A stretch of 64,000 bases of DNA from Paenibacillus nuruki (GCF_001721045.1 NZ_MDER01000030.1:62001-126000); one strand, 5' to 3'; shown: positions 40,583 through 50,024, counted from the first letter of the stretch. Notes: generated by a model not told the origin, from the sequence alone. Made by a program: numbers and translations.

Positions 40583-40870
40583 TCATGTATGGATAGATAA
40601 GGAGGCACTAGAAGCGGATGAAGTATGCATTTCTTCAATAACATAATGGACAGCTTGTATGATTTTTTTAGATTCATAGTAGGGATCAATAAAGATATCA
40701 GCTGGAAATTGAATATCTACTATGCAATCTGGAGACAGAATCAATTCTTGTAATTGGATTTCAAATCGTAATGAATCTTCAAACGTATCCCCATCTCGAT
40801 CCCGATAACAACACATCGCCTCAATATCTTCAATTTCGATAATTAGCGTAGCATTCACTGTAAATTGCAT
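40583..40870 (-). CDS. Small acidic conserved-looking protein, unknown
   Basis: The 95-residue protein starts at ATG 40870 behind AAAGGAGAG, a strong site. It is rich in acidic residues (IIEIEDIEAMCCYRDRDGDTFEDSLRFEIQLQ) and predicted mostly beta then helical. It is cytoplasmic, with no recognised family. It is transcribed towards the decayed remnant and divergent from the SLH gene. Confidence 0.65.
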   Translation of the reverse strand: MQFTVNATLIIEIEDIEAMCCYRDRDGDTFEDSLRFEIQLQELILSPDCIVDIQFPADIFIDPYYESKKIIQAVHYVIEEMHTSSASSASLSIHT

Positions 40871-40921
40871 CGTTGAACTCTCCTTTGATATTAAAGTGCT
40901 ATTTTATAGTATACATTATAA

Positions 40922-40937
40922 AAGATAACGCTTACTT
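40922..40937. promoter_or_regulatory. Weak cre-like sequence
   Basis: On the minus strand AAGTAAGCGTTATCTT shares the inner 12 bases of the cre at 37850 but lacks the outer TG/CA pair. It lies between two divergent genes. Function uncertain. Confidence 0.3.
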
Positions 40938-41139
40938 TTGAATGATTTTATATTAATTTAAATTATTAAGGGATTCCTTATCAGTTATAGGAAGTAAATA
41001 AGTAGATTGTGATATTATGGGAAAGTAACTATTTATTATTGTTCTATACTAACCAAAAGGTGGTGAAAGTAAGAAATAAAAATAGAAATAAAAAGCATAA
41101 GCCATAAAATAAATTTTAAAAGAGATAGGGGATAAGTTA

Positions 41140-44100
41140 ATGAAGAAGGTTTTTCTAAAAAGAATAGTTTCACTTAGTGTCATATCTACTTTACTTCTAT
41201 CTGGAGTAACTCCATTTAAAGGTGTAACAGTTAGCGCAGCGCAGGCGCAAACAGCAAACTCTTCATTTGGTGATGTTCAAGGACATTGGGGACAACAAGC
41301 CATTAAAAAGTGGAATAAGTATGGTATTGTGAAAGGTTCCGATGGTAAGTTTAGACCCAACGCACCGGTAACAAGAGCTGAATTTGCTGTAATGATTAAT
41401 AATATTATGAAATACATAGAGGAAGGAAATACAGAGTTTTCTGATATAAGCGAAGGACAGTGGTATGCCGATTCTATGCGTAAATTAAGCGCGGCTTCCG
41501 TATTAAACGGAATAGATGGCAAAGCTTTACCACAAAATAAGATCACAAGACAAGAAGCAGCTACTTTGATTGCAGGCGCTTTTCAGATAGACAGCGAAGC
41601 AACTATGCTTACATTTAAAGACAATCAACAAATTGCTGATTGGGCACATAAATCTGTTCAAGCTTTAGCATCAAAAGCGGTTATGGGTGGCTTGCCAAAC
41701 GGTACATTCGGCCCCAAAGCGAACTTAACTCGTGCTGAAGCAGTCACTATTTTTGATCATTTGATCCAAACGTTAGTAACACAGCCGGGGCAATATCAAG
41801 AAGATGTACAGGGTAATATGGTTATTAATACACCAGATGTTGTACTGAATAATTCAAAAATTACAGGTGATCTTTATCTTACACAAGGTATAGGTGAAGG
41901 TGAAGTGACATTGAATAATGTGACTGTTAGTGGCTCCGTATATGTACAGGGCGGAGGAGAACACTCTGTTATTTTTAACAATTCAACTGTAAAACAATCA
42001 CTAAATATCAATAAATACAATGGTAAAGTTCATATCCAAGCTAAAGGAAATACGACTATTCCTATGACGATATTAAGTAGTGGTGCTTCTCTTATAAGTA
42101 CAGATATGACAAGTAATGCTTTTGATAGTGTAGAAATTACATCTCGTATTCCTCAAGCACAAGTTGTAAATCTAGATGGTAATTTTAATAAAGTAACCAA
42201 TCAATCTTCACAGACATCGATTACAGCTAACGGAAATATTAAGCTGTTGATCGCTAATGCAACTACTCAGCTTACAGGTAATGCGAAAATCGATACTACA
42301 CAAAAAGCTAGTTCCGATGTAGTGGTGAATAGAACAACAGCACCAACCCCTGAATCGACTACTCCTACTACAAATGGAACAAATGCAGCAACTTCATTTG
42401 GCGGCGGTGGAGGTGGTGGAACATCTACATCTACTGTTGCTGTTCAAGGAGTCGCTATTGTACCTAATACAGTATCTTTGCAAGTAGGACAAAGCCAACA
42501 ATTAGTAGCTACAATCACTCCTAATATGGCGACTAATCCTCAAGTAGTCTGGGCTGTATCTCCGGAGAGTGCTACGATCCTTTCTGTAAGTGCAAATGGA
42601 CAGGTAACGGCTAAAGCTCCAGGAATGGGTAAAGTTACAGCAACAACTAAAGATGGGGGATTCATAGCTACAGCTAATGTAAAGGTTAGTTCTTCAATGA
42701 TCGCATCAGGATTGACTTTATCTACGTATGAAGAAGATTTGGTTGATTCTAATATACTTGTAGATTCGTCTACAGAAAAAAATAATAAAAATATTAAAGT
42801 AACAAGTTATGAAAAATCGTCTCAACAAGAAAATGAATATACTGCTGCCTTAACAGCACAAGCACCTTTACAAAAGCAGAGTTCATCGGTGACTTATGCG
42901 GTATATGCTGTTGTAGGATTAACTGATAGTGCGGGTCAATCACTTGATAGTTCTACTGTTCAAATGACAGTGAGCAATGACACATATGCATCTGATCGTT
43001 CTTCATCATCTGTAGAAAGTTATAAAAACGGAAAATTTCTTGTTCGTCTGAACATGTCTAATCCTAATCAAGTGAATATTTATAATGTCATCGCATCTCA
43101 AAATGGTGCTCCTAATCTGTCGATGAAGATTACGTATCATCCGGTAGACAGTGTACCCAACCCACAAAATAGTGATGCTCTATTCACTGCTTTAGAAGAA
43201 AAATATCTAGGTAGTAATAGTGATGCAAGTAATATTGTAAGTGATCTAATATTGCCTTCTTCATTGTCAGACTATACAGGTGCAAAGATCGACTGGACAA
43301 CAGATCAAACACAAGTTATTGGTCTTGATGGCAAAGTGACAAGAGACGCTGAAAATGATCAAATCGTGAAGTTAACAGCTACACTTAGCGGTACGCTAGA
43401 AGGTACCCGTACGTATGATGTAATTGTACGTTCTCAAAAGACAGGGATTGTACACCATAGTGATTATATAGACAGCTACTTTGTCAAAGGCTATCCACAA
43501 GCTTATATCAAAAATGGAACGATCCATGTGAAGTACGCACTGAACCAACCAGGTGAAGTGTATATGGTGATTCATGGTCTAAAAGGAGCTCAATCTGCAA
43601 GTGTAACATCAGTTCTACAGGGAGCTAGTGAAATAGGCATAGAACCGACAGGTGTCTTAGCATGGCCTTACTTCGAGATTAATAAAAACCAAGTAGATCA
43701 GGTACAAGACTTCGATACAGGTGTGGGTCTTTCCGTTATAGATAGTGATCGGATCAATATTGAATTCGTAATTAAAGATGCTCAATCATCGTATACATCC
43801 AATCAAGTAACAACTCTTTCATTAGACGAAGCGACTAGACAAGCAGATTCTCCATACAATCTTGGTCTAAGAACGATATATGTTAATGATGCTAGAGATA
43901 CGATTCGTATTTATTACTATCAAAAGCTTGATCCTAATTCTGTACCTTCTCCAGAAGATTTCACATGGTCTTATCAGTATAGTGGAGTTAGAAAAGTGGA
44001 GTCAGTAAGTATACACAATTATCAAACTGAGAAAGCTTGGCCTGCTTCCTATGTAGAGTTGAAGGCGGAAAATCTAGCAAATGAAGTGTACGTAAGTTAT

Positions 44101-44919
44101 AGTGGAAATCAATTACAAGATCTTAGTCCTGTTCCTGTAAAGATGCCGACATATCAAAACCATCGTAACTTACCAAGAACAGAAGAGTTAGATTCTATTT
44201 ATATTAGTGTGGATCGTAAAACAATAGACGTAAATATCAATCCAGGATGGTATCCAGAAGATAATTCTTCATTCAGTAATGATATTCTTTCTAAGTTCAC
44301 TGTAGAAGTCGCAGGAAAAACATATCACCCAATCTCAGCAAAACCTAGCATATCGGTTGATTCATATGCTAGTACAGCTACGATGAACAATCTTAGCTAT
44401 TTGTTGACATTTGAACAGTCTTTACCAGAGGGTGAAGCAGTACTCAAACTAGACACAAATGGTGTGAAGAATTGGGCAGGCGATACTTTTGCTTCTGAAC
44501 TCAAAAGAGACTACTTTTCTCAAATGATAGATGCAGGAGTACCTGAAGCACAGTATTCGCAACAATCTGGACAAATAGCTTTAATATTTGCGCCTGATTA
44601 CAATATTAATGGCGGCTCGAGCAACGTAGCAGGTATGATGGTCAAAGTAGATGGTCAGGAATATTTGCTTCGTGGAACGATTGCTTCAGATTATAATTTT
44701 AAATGGACTCCAGAAGGTCACTATCGGGGAGACCGAAACCTCTTATTTATTGATCTGAATGACCCATATGCAGCTAAAGTGAAAGAAGCTATAGATAAAG
44801 GTCAAAATATTGAAATCAAATATACGCGTTCTATTGAAGAATTTAAACATCAGTTAGCTGATCGAGTAGGTACACCATTATCTAATTTTGGATATGTTAA
44901 TGTAACCAAAGTAGATTAA
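41140..44919 (+). CDS. Large SLH-domain surface protein with Ig-like domain
   Basis: The 1259-residue protein has a signal peptide ending near residue 35 (TVSAAQA). Three N-terminal SLH repeats follow (starting FGDVQGHW, FSDISEGQWY and FKDNQQIADW; about 42-215) and anchor it to the wall polymer. A right-handed beta-helix-like stretch (about 225-345) precedes a Thr/Gly linker, a BIG_2 Ig-like domain (about 430-520) and about 740 residues of beta-rich repeats I cannot assign. These include a SwmB-like pattern (DSIYISVDRKTIDVNIN). Probably a structural or adhesive surface protein. A long AT-rich leader and GATAGGGG precede the ATG. Confidence 0.85.
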   Translation: MKKVFLKRIVSLSVISTLLLSGVTPFKGVTVSAAQAQTANSSFGDVQGHWGQQAIKKWNKYGIVKGSDGKFRPNAPVTRAEFAVMINNIMKYIEEGNTEFSDISEGQWYADSMRKLSAASVLNGIDGKALPQNKITRQEAATLIAGAFQIDSEATMLTFKDNQQIADWAHKSVQALASKAVMGGLPNGTFGPKANLTRAEAVTIFDHLIQTLVTQPGQYQEDVQGNMVINTPDVVLNNSKITGDLYLTQGIGEGEVTLNNVTVSGSVYVQGGGEHSVIFNNSTVKQSLNINKYNGKVHIQAKGNTTIPMTILSSGASLISTDMTSNAFDSVEITSRIPQAQVVNLDGNFNKVTNQSSQTSITANGNIKLLIANATTQLTGNAKIDTTQKASSDVVVNRTTAPTPESTTPTTNGTNAATSFGGGGGGGTSTSTVAVQGVAIVPNTVSLQVGQSQQLVATITPNMATNPQVVWAVSPESATILSVSANGQVTAKAPGMGKVTATTKDGGFIATANVKVSSSMIASGLTLSTYEEDLVDSNILVDSSTEKNNKNIKVTSYEKSSQQENEYTAALTAQAPLQKQSSSVTYAVYAVVGLTDSAGQSLDSSTVQMTVSNDTYASDRSSSSVESYKNGKFLVRLNMSNPNQVNIYNVIASQNGAPNLSMKITYHPVDSVPNPQNSDALFTALEEKYLGSNSDASNIVSDLILPSSLSDYTGAKIDWTTDQTQVIGLDGKVTRDAENDQIVKLTATLSGTLEGTRTYDVIVRSQKTGIVHHSDYIDSYFVKGYPQAYIKNGTIHVKYALNQPGEVYMVIHGLKGAQSASVTSVLQGASEIGIEPTGVLAWPYFEINKNQVDQVQDFDTGVGLSVIDSDRINIEFVIKDAQSSYTSNQVTTLSLDEATRQADSPYNLGLRTIYVNDARDTIRIYYYQKLDPNSVPSPEDFTWSYQYSGVRKVESVSIHNYQTEKAWPASYVELKAENLANEVYVSYSGNQLQDLSPVPVKMPTYQNHRNLPRTEELDSIYISVDRKTIDVNINPGWYPEDNSSFSNDILSKFTVEVAGKTYHPISAKPSISVDSYASTATMNNLSYLLTFEQSLPEGEAVLKLDTNGVKNWAGDTFASELKRDYFSQMIDAGVPEAQYSQQSGQIALIFAPDYNINGGSSNVAGMMVKVDGQEYLLRGTIASDYNFKWTPEGHYRGDRNLLFIDLNDPYAAKVKEAIDKGQNIEIKYTRSIEEFKHQLADRVGTPLSNFGYVNVTKVD

Positions 44920-44978
44920 TTAAGATAAGAATGTAATGCTGTTTGTCTCAACACAAAGTAATATACGATTTAATACAG

Positions 44979-45007
44979 AGCAGGCATCTATCAGATGTCT
45001 GCTTTTT
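44979..45007 (+). terminator. SLH gene terminator
   Basis: AGCAGGCATCT-atc-AGATGTCTGCTTTTT. Confidence 0.85.
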
Positions 45008-45055
45008 AAACTAAAATAGGAGAAACTTAGAGAATTTAAACGAGGAGATACTCTG

Positions 45056-45346
45056 ATGCAAATACTATTTTCTACAAGTGAAATACAAGAATTGAAAGAT
45101 TGCCAAGAATTATTTGAAGATATGAAGGTTGACGATGTAGAAGTAACTTGCTTTCAAATCATAGATGATCTAATACATAAAAATAATATTTATCAGCAAG
45201 CAGACATTCTATATGCTTATGAGCAATTTGAGATAGCTGTTGAACTATTGAAAGAAATAGAGTGGTTTGATAGTTCCAGGCTAGAGCATATATTACCTAA
45301 GGTGAAGAAATTGCTTATATTTCAAAATGAGGTGAAACGTTGTTAG
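45056..45346 (+). CDS. Small hypothetical protein, start of the immunity-like island
   Basis: The 96-residue acidic, helical protein (IQELKDCQELFEDMKV; YAYEQFEIAVELLKEIEWF) has GAGGAGA before the ATG. The next gene starts inside its last codons, so the pair is coupled. Size, acidity and context fit an immunity protein, but I recognise no family. Confidence 0.65.
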   Translation: MQILFSTSEIQELKDCQELFEDMKVDDVEVTCFQIIDDLIHKNNIYQQADILYAYEQFEIAVELLKEIEWFDSSRLEHILPKVKKLLIFQNEVKRC

Positions 45347-45828
45347 TTAACTCTAAGATGCAAATACATCTTGATGAACTGGAAAACATCGAAGTAGAAG
45401 CAAGTATTTATAATATAGAATTTAGTAGTCTTGAGGATATTATTTTTCCCGTTTTTATTGAATGGGATGAGTGTATTGTTTTAAAACAAAAAGGAAATGC
45501 TGATCTACCCACTCATTTTTCACCCAATTCATTTATTACAGATAGAACAGCATTTGAAGCATCCCATAATCATATTCATCTAAATGACTTTGTTGAGGAT
45601 ATTATTCAACCTAAGCAAATATTTAAAATGGCAACGAAGATCCTCGAAGTTTGGGCATCTGTACTTTATAGACAGTTCAATACCCAAAAAAGGTTTGTTC
45701 TTATTCTTTCTTACGATGGTGAAGAAGTAACTCTACGCTTTTATTCCATTAGAGAGAGTGAATCATCATGGCTTAACATTTCTTCATTAGAATCATACTC
45801 AGACGGACTGATGATAATTGAAATCTAA
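45340..45828 (+). CDS. Hypothetical immunity-like protein
   Basis: The 162-residue protein starts at TTG in the overlap with the previous gene, behind GAGGTGA. The C-terminal half (RFVLILSYDGEEVTLRFYSIRE...SWLNISSLESY) recalls small immunity-type proteins that I have seen beside Firmicutes toxins, but I cannot name the family. Cytoplasmic, acidic, mixed alpha/beta. A weak hairpin follows (GACCTTG/CAAGGTC). Confidence 0.65.
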   Translation: MLVNSKMQIHLDELENIEVEASIYNIEFSSLEDIIFPVFIEWDECIVLKQKGNADLPTHFSPNSFITDRTAFEASHNHIHLNDFVEDIIQPKQIFKMATKILEVWASVLYRQFNTQKRFVLILSYDGEEVTLRFYSIRESESSWLNISSLESYSDGLMIIEI

Positions 45829-45987
45829 AACTAAAGACCTTGAAGAGCAAGGTCAATCCTTTATTTATGGACGATTAAGAAATACCCTATAAAGTGAACT
45901 GGCGAAATGCTAAGAAATTAGCATAGGTGTGATGCAACTAACGCGAACTTCGATATAAATCTGTACTTTCTATAGTTAAAATAATAA

Positions 45988-46038
45988 TTGGTACAGGTTA
46001 CTTCTAAGAAACTACCGGACGGAACATATAAAATATAA
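45988..46038 (+). pseudogene. Possible toxin-tail remnant
   Basis: A 16-codon frame (VQVTSKKLPDGTYKI then TAA) ends 20 bases before the next immunity-like start. It looks coding and has no start codon of its own nearby. Weakest of the tail candidates in this region. Confidence 0.25.
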
Positions 46039-46058
46039 GATGTGTGGGTGAAAGAGAT

Positions 46059-46538
46059 ATGAAAGACAATGCGAAAAAATTAATAATATCAGGTGATTTT
46101 AAAGGAGCTAACTCACTTATCGAGAAAGAAGGGAAGGATTTTCTAGAACAAATAGTTCTTGAGTTAGGTTTTGATGAAGGAAGTATAGGAACATATTCAT
46201 TTGTTTGCCATCTGATTACGGTTAAGGAAAGTTCAGATTTGCATTACTTGGCTTCAGAATTGTTAAGTACAGCTCTATGTCACTTACCAGATGCATATTC
46301 AAGTGCATTATTTCATGCAAGAAGAGCACTAGAATTAAATTCTGAAGACATAAGTTTAAAAGAATATTTGCTACTTTTTCACGATATTCCTGAACAATTG
46401 ATAAATAAAGAAGAGGCAAGGGATATTGCTAGAGACATAGCTCATAAGAGTAAGTACATAACAGTGGAAAATAGTGTGAAAAATGATAAAGAGGGTGACA
46501 ATACTACACCAAAAATAAGATTGGATGCTGACGAATGA
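46059..46538 (+). CDS. Hypothetical helical immunity-like protein
   Basis: I choose ATG 46059, which follows GGTGAAAGAG; a GTG at 46044 is in frame but lacks a site. The 159-residue protein is all-helical (LHYLASELLSTALCHLPDAY; ALFHARRALELNSEDISLKEY), giving a TPR-like impression in the middle. The end is polar (NDKEGDNTTPKIRLDADE). It overlaps the next gene as ATGA. Unrecognised family. Confidence 0.65.
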   Translation: MKDNAKKLIISGDFKGANSLIEKEGKDFLEQIVLELGFDEGSIGTYSFVCHLITVKESSDLHYLASELLSTALCHLPDAYSSALFHARRALELNSEDISLKEYLLLFHDIPEQLINKEEARDIARDIAHKSKYITVENSVKNDKEGDNTTPKIRLDADE

Positions 46539-47137
46539 ATCAGAGTAAATTTATAAAAGATAAAAATGATTTTGAAGAAACTCTATATTGTGTAAAACAG
46601 ACATTTCATTATGAACAGCGGTTACCTAACCAAGTGTATAAGGTTCCCTTTCAGAAAAATGTTGTAATTGATTTTGATGATGCAATGAGTCATGTTTTTT
46701 GGTATGAACTAGAAAAATGGATGAACGTATCAGATGATTCATTTGTAATTATGGCTGTTTTAGATCCGGATCCTGTTGATTATTATTATAAAGAGTTCTC
46801 TCAGTATAATTGGTGTATTTTACAAAAAGAAACTATAGCGGATGAATACTGGAATACACTTAATCAAGGACCTGACGAAAGTCCTGCTGATGCTATTTTG
46901 TTTAACTCCGAAGTCGTAATATGGTTATCTCCTTCTCGGAAGTGGGCGATGTGGGGAGAGCGCAGTTATGGTATTTGTATTTTAAGCTTTAACGATGATG
47001 CTATTAATGACTTTGAAAATGAATTATGGTTTACTATGGAGCAAGCAATTGCTGATCTAATATCACTTAACTTTCGAAATTATACTGTGCCTGAAGAGAT
47101 TATTTCGAAGTTAATGAAGTTTTATAGCGATATGTAG
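46535..47137 (+). CDS. Hypothetical protein, coupled to the preceding gene
   Basis: The 200-residue acidic protein is rich in aromatic residues (HVFWYELEKWMNVSDD; VVIWLSPSRKWAMWGERSYG). Its start lies in the stop of the preceding gene. It resembles immunity-type proteins in size and composition, without a family match by eye. A terminator follows. Confidence 0.65.
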   Translation: MNQSKFIKDKNDFEETLYCVKQTFHYEQRLPNQVYKVPFQKNVVIDFDDAMSHVFWYELEKWMNVSDDSFVIMAVLDPDPVDYYYKEFSQYNWCILQKETIADEYWNTLNQGPDESPADAILFNSEVVIWLSPSRKWAMWGERSYGICILSFNDDAINDFENELWFTMEQAIADLISLNFRNYTVPEEIISKLMKFYSDM

Positions 47138-47149
47138 TAGTTTCCTTTT

Positions 47150-47184
47150 AGACTGTAAGAGCTTGGATTCTCAGAGTCTTTTTT
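47150..47184 (+). terminator. Intrinsic terminator
   Basis: AGACT...GAG pairs with CTC...AGTCT, then TTTTT. Confidence 0.6.
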
Positions 47185-47316
47185 ATTCTACTCAGTAAGC
47201 AGAAGAAGTATATATCTTATGCTTTAGAAAGAATTATTTACATGAGTTAAAAAGAATAATCAAATATCACTAAAATATATAGAAATAGTACAGGTAAATT
47301 AGAATGAGGTGATTGA

Positions 47317-47637
47317 ATGCCTATCGATGATCTTAGACGATGGATAACTGAACAAGAGGTTGAAAAACGAACGTTACAGGGATTTTGGTTAAACTTGAAC
47401 TCTTATCAAAGAGAAGATCCTGATGAGTTCAACCATTTTTTTAAAAATTTTAGTAGAGATAATCTTGATGTGAAAATAACACAAATAGCATTGATGCTAG
47501 GTAATTACCCTGAATGTAATGATAATCATGTAATATCTTATGTTCCAATCATTTACAATGGAAAAAGAATAGGGTTATACCGATTATTATTTACTTTAGA
47601 TGGAAAGATTGATGATGATTATTTTACTATAGAATAG
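47317..47637 (+). CDS. Hypothetical immunity-like protein
   Basis: The 106-residue protein has ATGAGGTGA before its ATG. The C-terminal strand pair YRLLFTLDGKIDDDYFTIE matches the ending of the product at 47940-48278 (YHVDYNIDGEFSDEYFGTY). The two may be diverged relatives. Function unknown. Confidence 0.65.
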   Translation: MPIDDLRRWITEQEVEKRTLQGFWLNLNSYQREDPDEFNHFFKNFSRDNLDVKITQIALMLGNYPECNDNHVISYVPIIYNGKRIGLYRLLFTLDGKIDDDYFTIE

Positions 47638-47712
47638 TAAATAATTTTAATGAACGATTCTTAAAGAAATTTATTAAATTTCGACTTTGAGAGTTTAATC
47701 CTACAAGGTCTT

Positions 47713-47761
47713 TCTTTTACCCCCACCTAATGCTGAATGAATCGGGCGGCAAAGTCTGAAC
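47713..47761 (+). repeat. Terminator-linked repeat, copy A
   Basis: A T-rich tail then CCCCACCTAATGCTGAATGA and ATCGGGCGG...AGTCTGAAC. Diverged copies occur at 49297 and 50527, each just after an immunity-like gene. Confidence 0.55.
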
Positions 47762-47939
47762 TCCAAAATCGATGGAGCACTTCGGAATTTACTGAAAGAT
47801 GCTCGAAATCAGGATAATTCAAAGTTCGATTAACTATACTTAAAGTATAAATTAAAGATCACTGAAATGTATGGAAATTTTGTAGATGAAAACAAATACA
47901 ATTACCTATGAAAATAGCAAATGGAGAGTGGTGAGAAGA

Positions 47940-48278
47940 ATGGATTTGAAGTCAATAGAACACACTTTTAATCTCATTTATGACTTCGAAAAATTGAAGG
48001 ATTCTACCCAAGAAATACTTGAAGAACTTGTACATAAATGCTCAACCAATTTTCTAAAAGATGAGGAGAGGAGTTTGCCAAAAGGCTTAAGCTATTCAGA
48101 TTTAACAATACAGTATAGATATGTAAGTATATTTGTAAATAGCTTTGATAGAGAGTTTCCTTATTTTAGAATTTGTTTTGACTTGGTTCATCCAAAGACG
48201 GGGATTCAACTTTTTTACTATCATGTTGATTATAATATTGATGGTGAGTTCTCAGATGAATACTTTGGCACATATTAA
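47940..48278 (+). CDS. Hypothetical immunity-like protein
   Basis: ATG 47940 has GGTGAG at fair spacing; an in-frame ATG at 47886 lacks a site but would add 18 residues. The 112-residue product ends in a beta-rich segment (PYFRICFDLVHPKTGIQLFY, then the DG-x-x-x-DEYF ending shared with its neighbour at 47317). Unrecognised family. Confidence 0.6.
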   Translation: MDLKSIEHTFNLIYDFEKLKDSTQEILEELVHKCSTNFLKDEERSLPKGLSYSDLTIQYRYVSIFVNSFDREFPYFRICFDLVHPKTGIQLFYYHVDYNIDGEFSDEYFGTY

Positions 48279-48361
48279 AGGATAGTCTGACCTTGAAACT
48301 TAATTTACAGCGCAAGAAAGATATTTGCTAGCGAGCAGTTGACATAAGTAGGAGAGGAACT

Positions 48362-48595
48362 ATGGCTGTGAATAAGGTTCTCGCCAAGGATGAGGAAACG
48401 GGAGAAAAGGTGTATAAGGAAGTCACCGCCCTTCATCGTAACGAGAAAGATACTACCTATAAGTTGTCGATAGGCAATGAATTAGTACAAAATAGCGGAA
48501 ATCATCTAAAGATTTACAACATCAAAATTGTACATCACGATGAAAAGGTAAAAGTTTATAATTTTGCTGTTGCTGATTTCCATACGTCTTTGTGA
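48362..48595 (+). pseudogene. Truncated pretoxin-HINT (intein-like) domain remnant
   Basis: The 77-residue frame reads as both ends of a PT-HINT domain of polymorphic toxins. The first is VLAKDEETGEKVYKEVTA through TYKLSIGNELVQNSGNH, the second KVKVYNFAVADFHTSL. In complete domains a PFWV...GW...DLKVGD segment of roughly 25-30 residues separates the GNH and the closing strands; here it is missing. The frame stops just after VADFHT, where a toxin domain would normally begin. GGAGAGGA before the ATG may be fortuitous. It is probably a fragment of a lost toxin gene, not a working protein. Confidence 0.7.
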
Positions 48596-48666
48596 GTGAG
48601 TTGGATATTTGAGTTCATAATATTGATTGTGAATAGAGTAAAATGATGAGAAAAACTTAGAAGTAG

Positions 48667-48717
48667 AAATATAAGGATGGTACTTATAATGCTGATTTAA
48701 ACCGAATAGGAGATTAA
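48667..48717 (+). pseudogene. Probable toxin-tail remnant
   Basis: A frame reading KYKDGTYNADLNRIGD and stop ends exactly at the ribosome binding site of the next immunity-like gene. This is where the 3' end of a toxin lies in toxin-immunity pairs. Confidence 0.4.
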
Positions 48718-48718
48718 T

Positions 48719-49237
48719 ATGTATAAATATCGAATATCTAAATATGATCCTTTGTTTAGGGCTGCTAATGGGAGGTATCTAAAGGAAGATTGGATTTCAA
48801 TAAGTGATATTGACAAAACGTTTGATGGTAAACAACTCACCATTGAGAGTTATAAAGCCATAGAAGATGGATATGTGAATGCGATTTATTTAATAATCGG
48901 ATATATGAATATTCCCTTTTTATCAATAAAAAACCTTAGTAAAAACTCTTCTATTGATGTATTACAGGATTTAATAAGGAAGTATCCAGAGTTATATAAT
49001 GAAAAAATACTAGATATCTATCATAATTCGAAGGAATTGGATAATCTCAAAAAAGGTGTATTAGATTCTTATTGTAGGCTTTTACTTAGGGAGAATATTT
49101 GGTCAGAAGTATTTTATCAAGAAAAATTTAAGGTGTTCATAAAATATGACTATTTAATGGGTATTCATTCAAACCAATCATTAGAAAAAATAATTCCTGA
49201 TATTGAGAAATTGGGACTGTTTATAGAGAAGTTTTAG
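48719..49237 (+). CDS. Hypothetical immunity-like protein, paralogue 1
   Basis: The 172-residue protein begins YRISKYDPLFRAANGRYLKEDW followed by ISISDI. It aligns with the product at 49482 over most of its length: the RI-x-KY-x-P start, GxYLxxxWxSIS, the middle VxAI segment, LLLRENIWSEVFY against LILREKIWCKLKY, and the ending IEKLGLFIE against IEKSGLYVE. AATAGGAGA precedes the ATG. Function unknown; the paralogy suggests immunity to related toxins. Confidence 0.75.
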   Translation: MYKYRISKYDPLFRAANGRYLKEDWISISDIDKTFDGKQLTIESYKAIEDGYVNAIYLIIGYMNIPFLSIKNLSKNSSIDVLQDLIRKYPELYNEKILDIYHNSKELDNLKKGVLDSYCRLLLRENIWSEVFYQEKFKVFIKYDYLMGIHSNQSLEKIIPDIEKLGLFIEKF

Positions 49238-49296
49238 ATAATTGAATTGTTTTTAAAGCATATTGATCTTGATTGGCTTAAAGCCTTTCAAGTCTT

Positions 49297-49350
49297 CCTT
49301 TTTATCACTACCCAGTAGCGATTGAATCGGGCGGTTCAGTCTAAATGAAC
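49297..49350 (+). repeat. Terminator-linked repeat, copy B
   Basis: A GGCTTTAAGCC-type stem (CTTGATTGGCTT/AAGCCTTTCAAG, 49267-49292) leads into TTTTTATCACTACCCAGTAG and ATTGAATCGGGCGG...AGTCTAAATGAAC. Confidence 0.55.
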
Positions 49351-49481
49351 TTAACGCTCATTATCTCTATATGATCTATTCTAAAATTCCTGTATGCTCA
49401 AAATTAGATTAAAGTGCTTGAATTTATACTCTTTTTTAAATAGTGTTTTGCTACGTCTAATCCTTAAAATCAGGTGTTATT

Positions 49482-50024
49482 ATGGCAATACATTTTACAT
49501 GGAGGATTACCAAGTATAATCCAAAATATCGTGATGAAAAGGGAGTTTATCTTAGAGATGAATGGACATCAATATCAGAAATAGGTAGCATTACAAATGA
49601 TAATGGTATGTTAAAAACCCACGACTATATTTCTACAGAAAATAAATATGTAAAAGCAATACTAGACATTATGAGCTGTTTGGATATTCAAAAGCTTTCT
49701 ATTTTTGGTCTCGAAAAGTGGGAAGATACCCTAGATACTACTAACTTTTCCTCTTTGTATAATGAGAACATGAAGAGTTTGCATGGTCAAGTAACTAATG
49801 GTTTATGGTTAGAAAAAGATCAAATAAGTGATTTAAGTAGACTTATTCTTCGAGAGAAAATATGGTGTAAATTAAAGTACGACTCAAAAATGTATGTACA
49901 TTTTGGACATGATTTTTATATGTTTATTGGTAGTGAGATGATGTGTGAAGATACTATTAATAATATTGAAAAATCAGGATTATATGTTGAAGATTTTATT
50001 TCACCAATTAAGGAAGAAGATTAG
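49482..50024 (+). CDS. Hypothetical immunity-like protein, paralogue 2
   Basis: The 180-residue protein begins WRITKYNPKYRDEKGVYLRD then EWTSISEIG, and is the diverged sister of the gene 245 bases upstream. CAGGTG lies before the ATG. The C-terminus is more acidic (FISPIKEED). Its stop overlaps a degenerate toxin-like reading frame. Confidence 0.75.
   Translation: MAIHFTWRITKYNPKYRDEKGVYLRDEWTSISEIGSITNDNGMLKTHDYISTENKYVKAILDIMSCLDIQKLSIFGLEKWEDTLDTTNFSSLYNENMKSLHGQVTNGLWLEKDQISDLSRLILREKIWCKLKYDSKMYVHFGHDFYMFIGSEMMCEDTINNIEKSGLYVEDFISPIKEED

Noticed and set aside
45829-46043. ATGCTAA/TTAGCAT hairpin near 45906-45923 as a small RNA
   Set aside because: Short AT-rich stem with no promoter or terminator around it.
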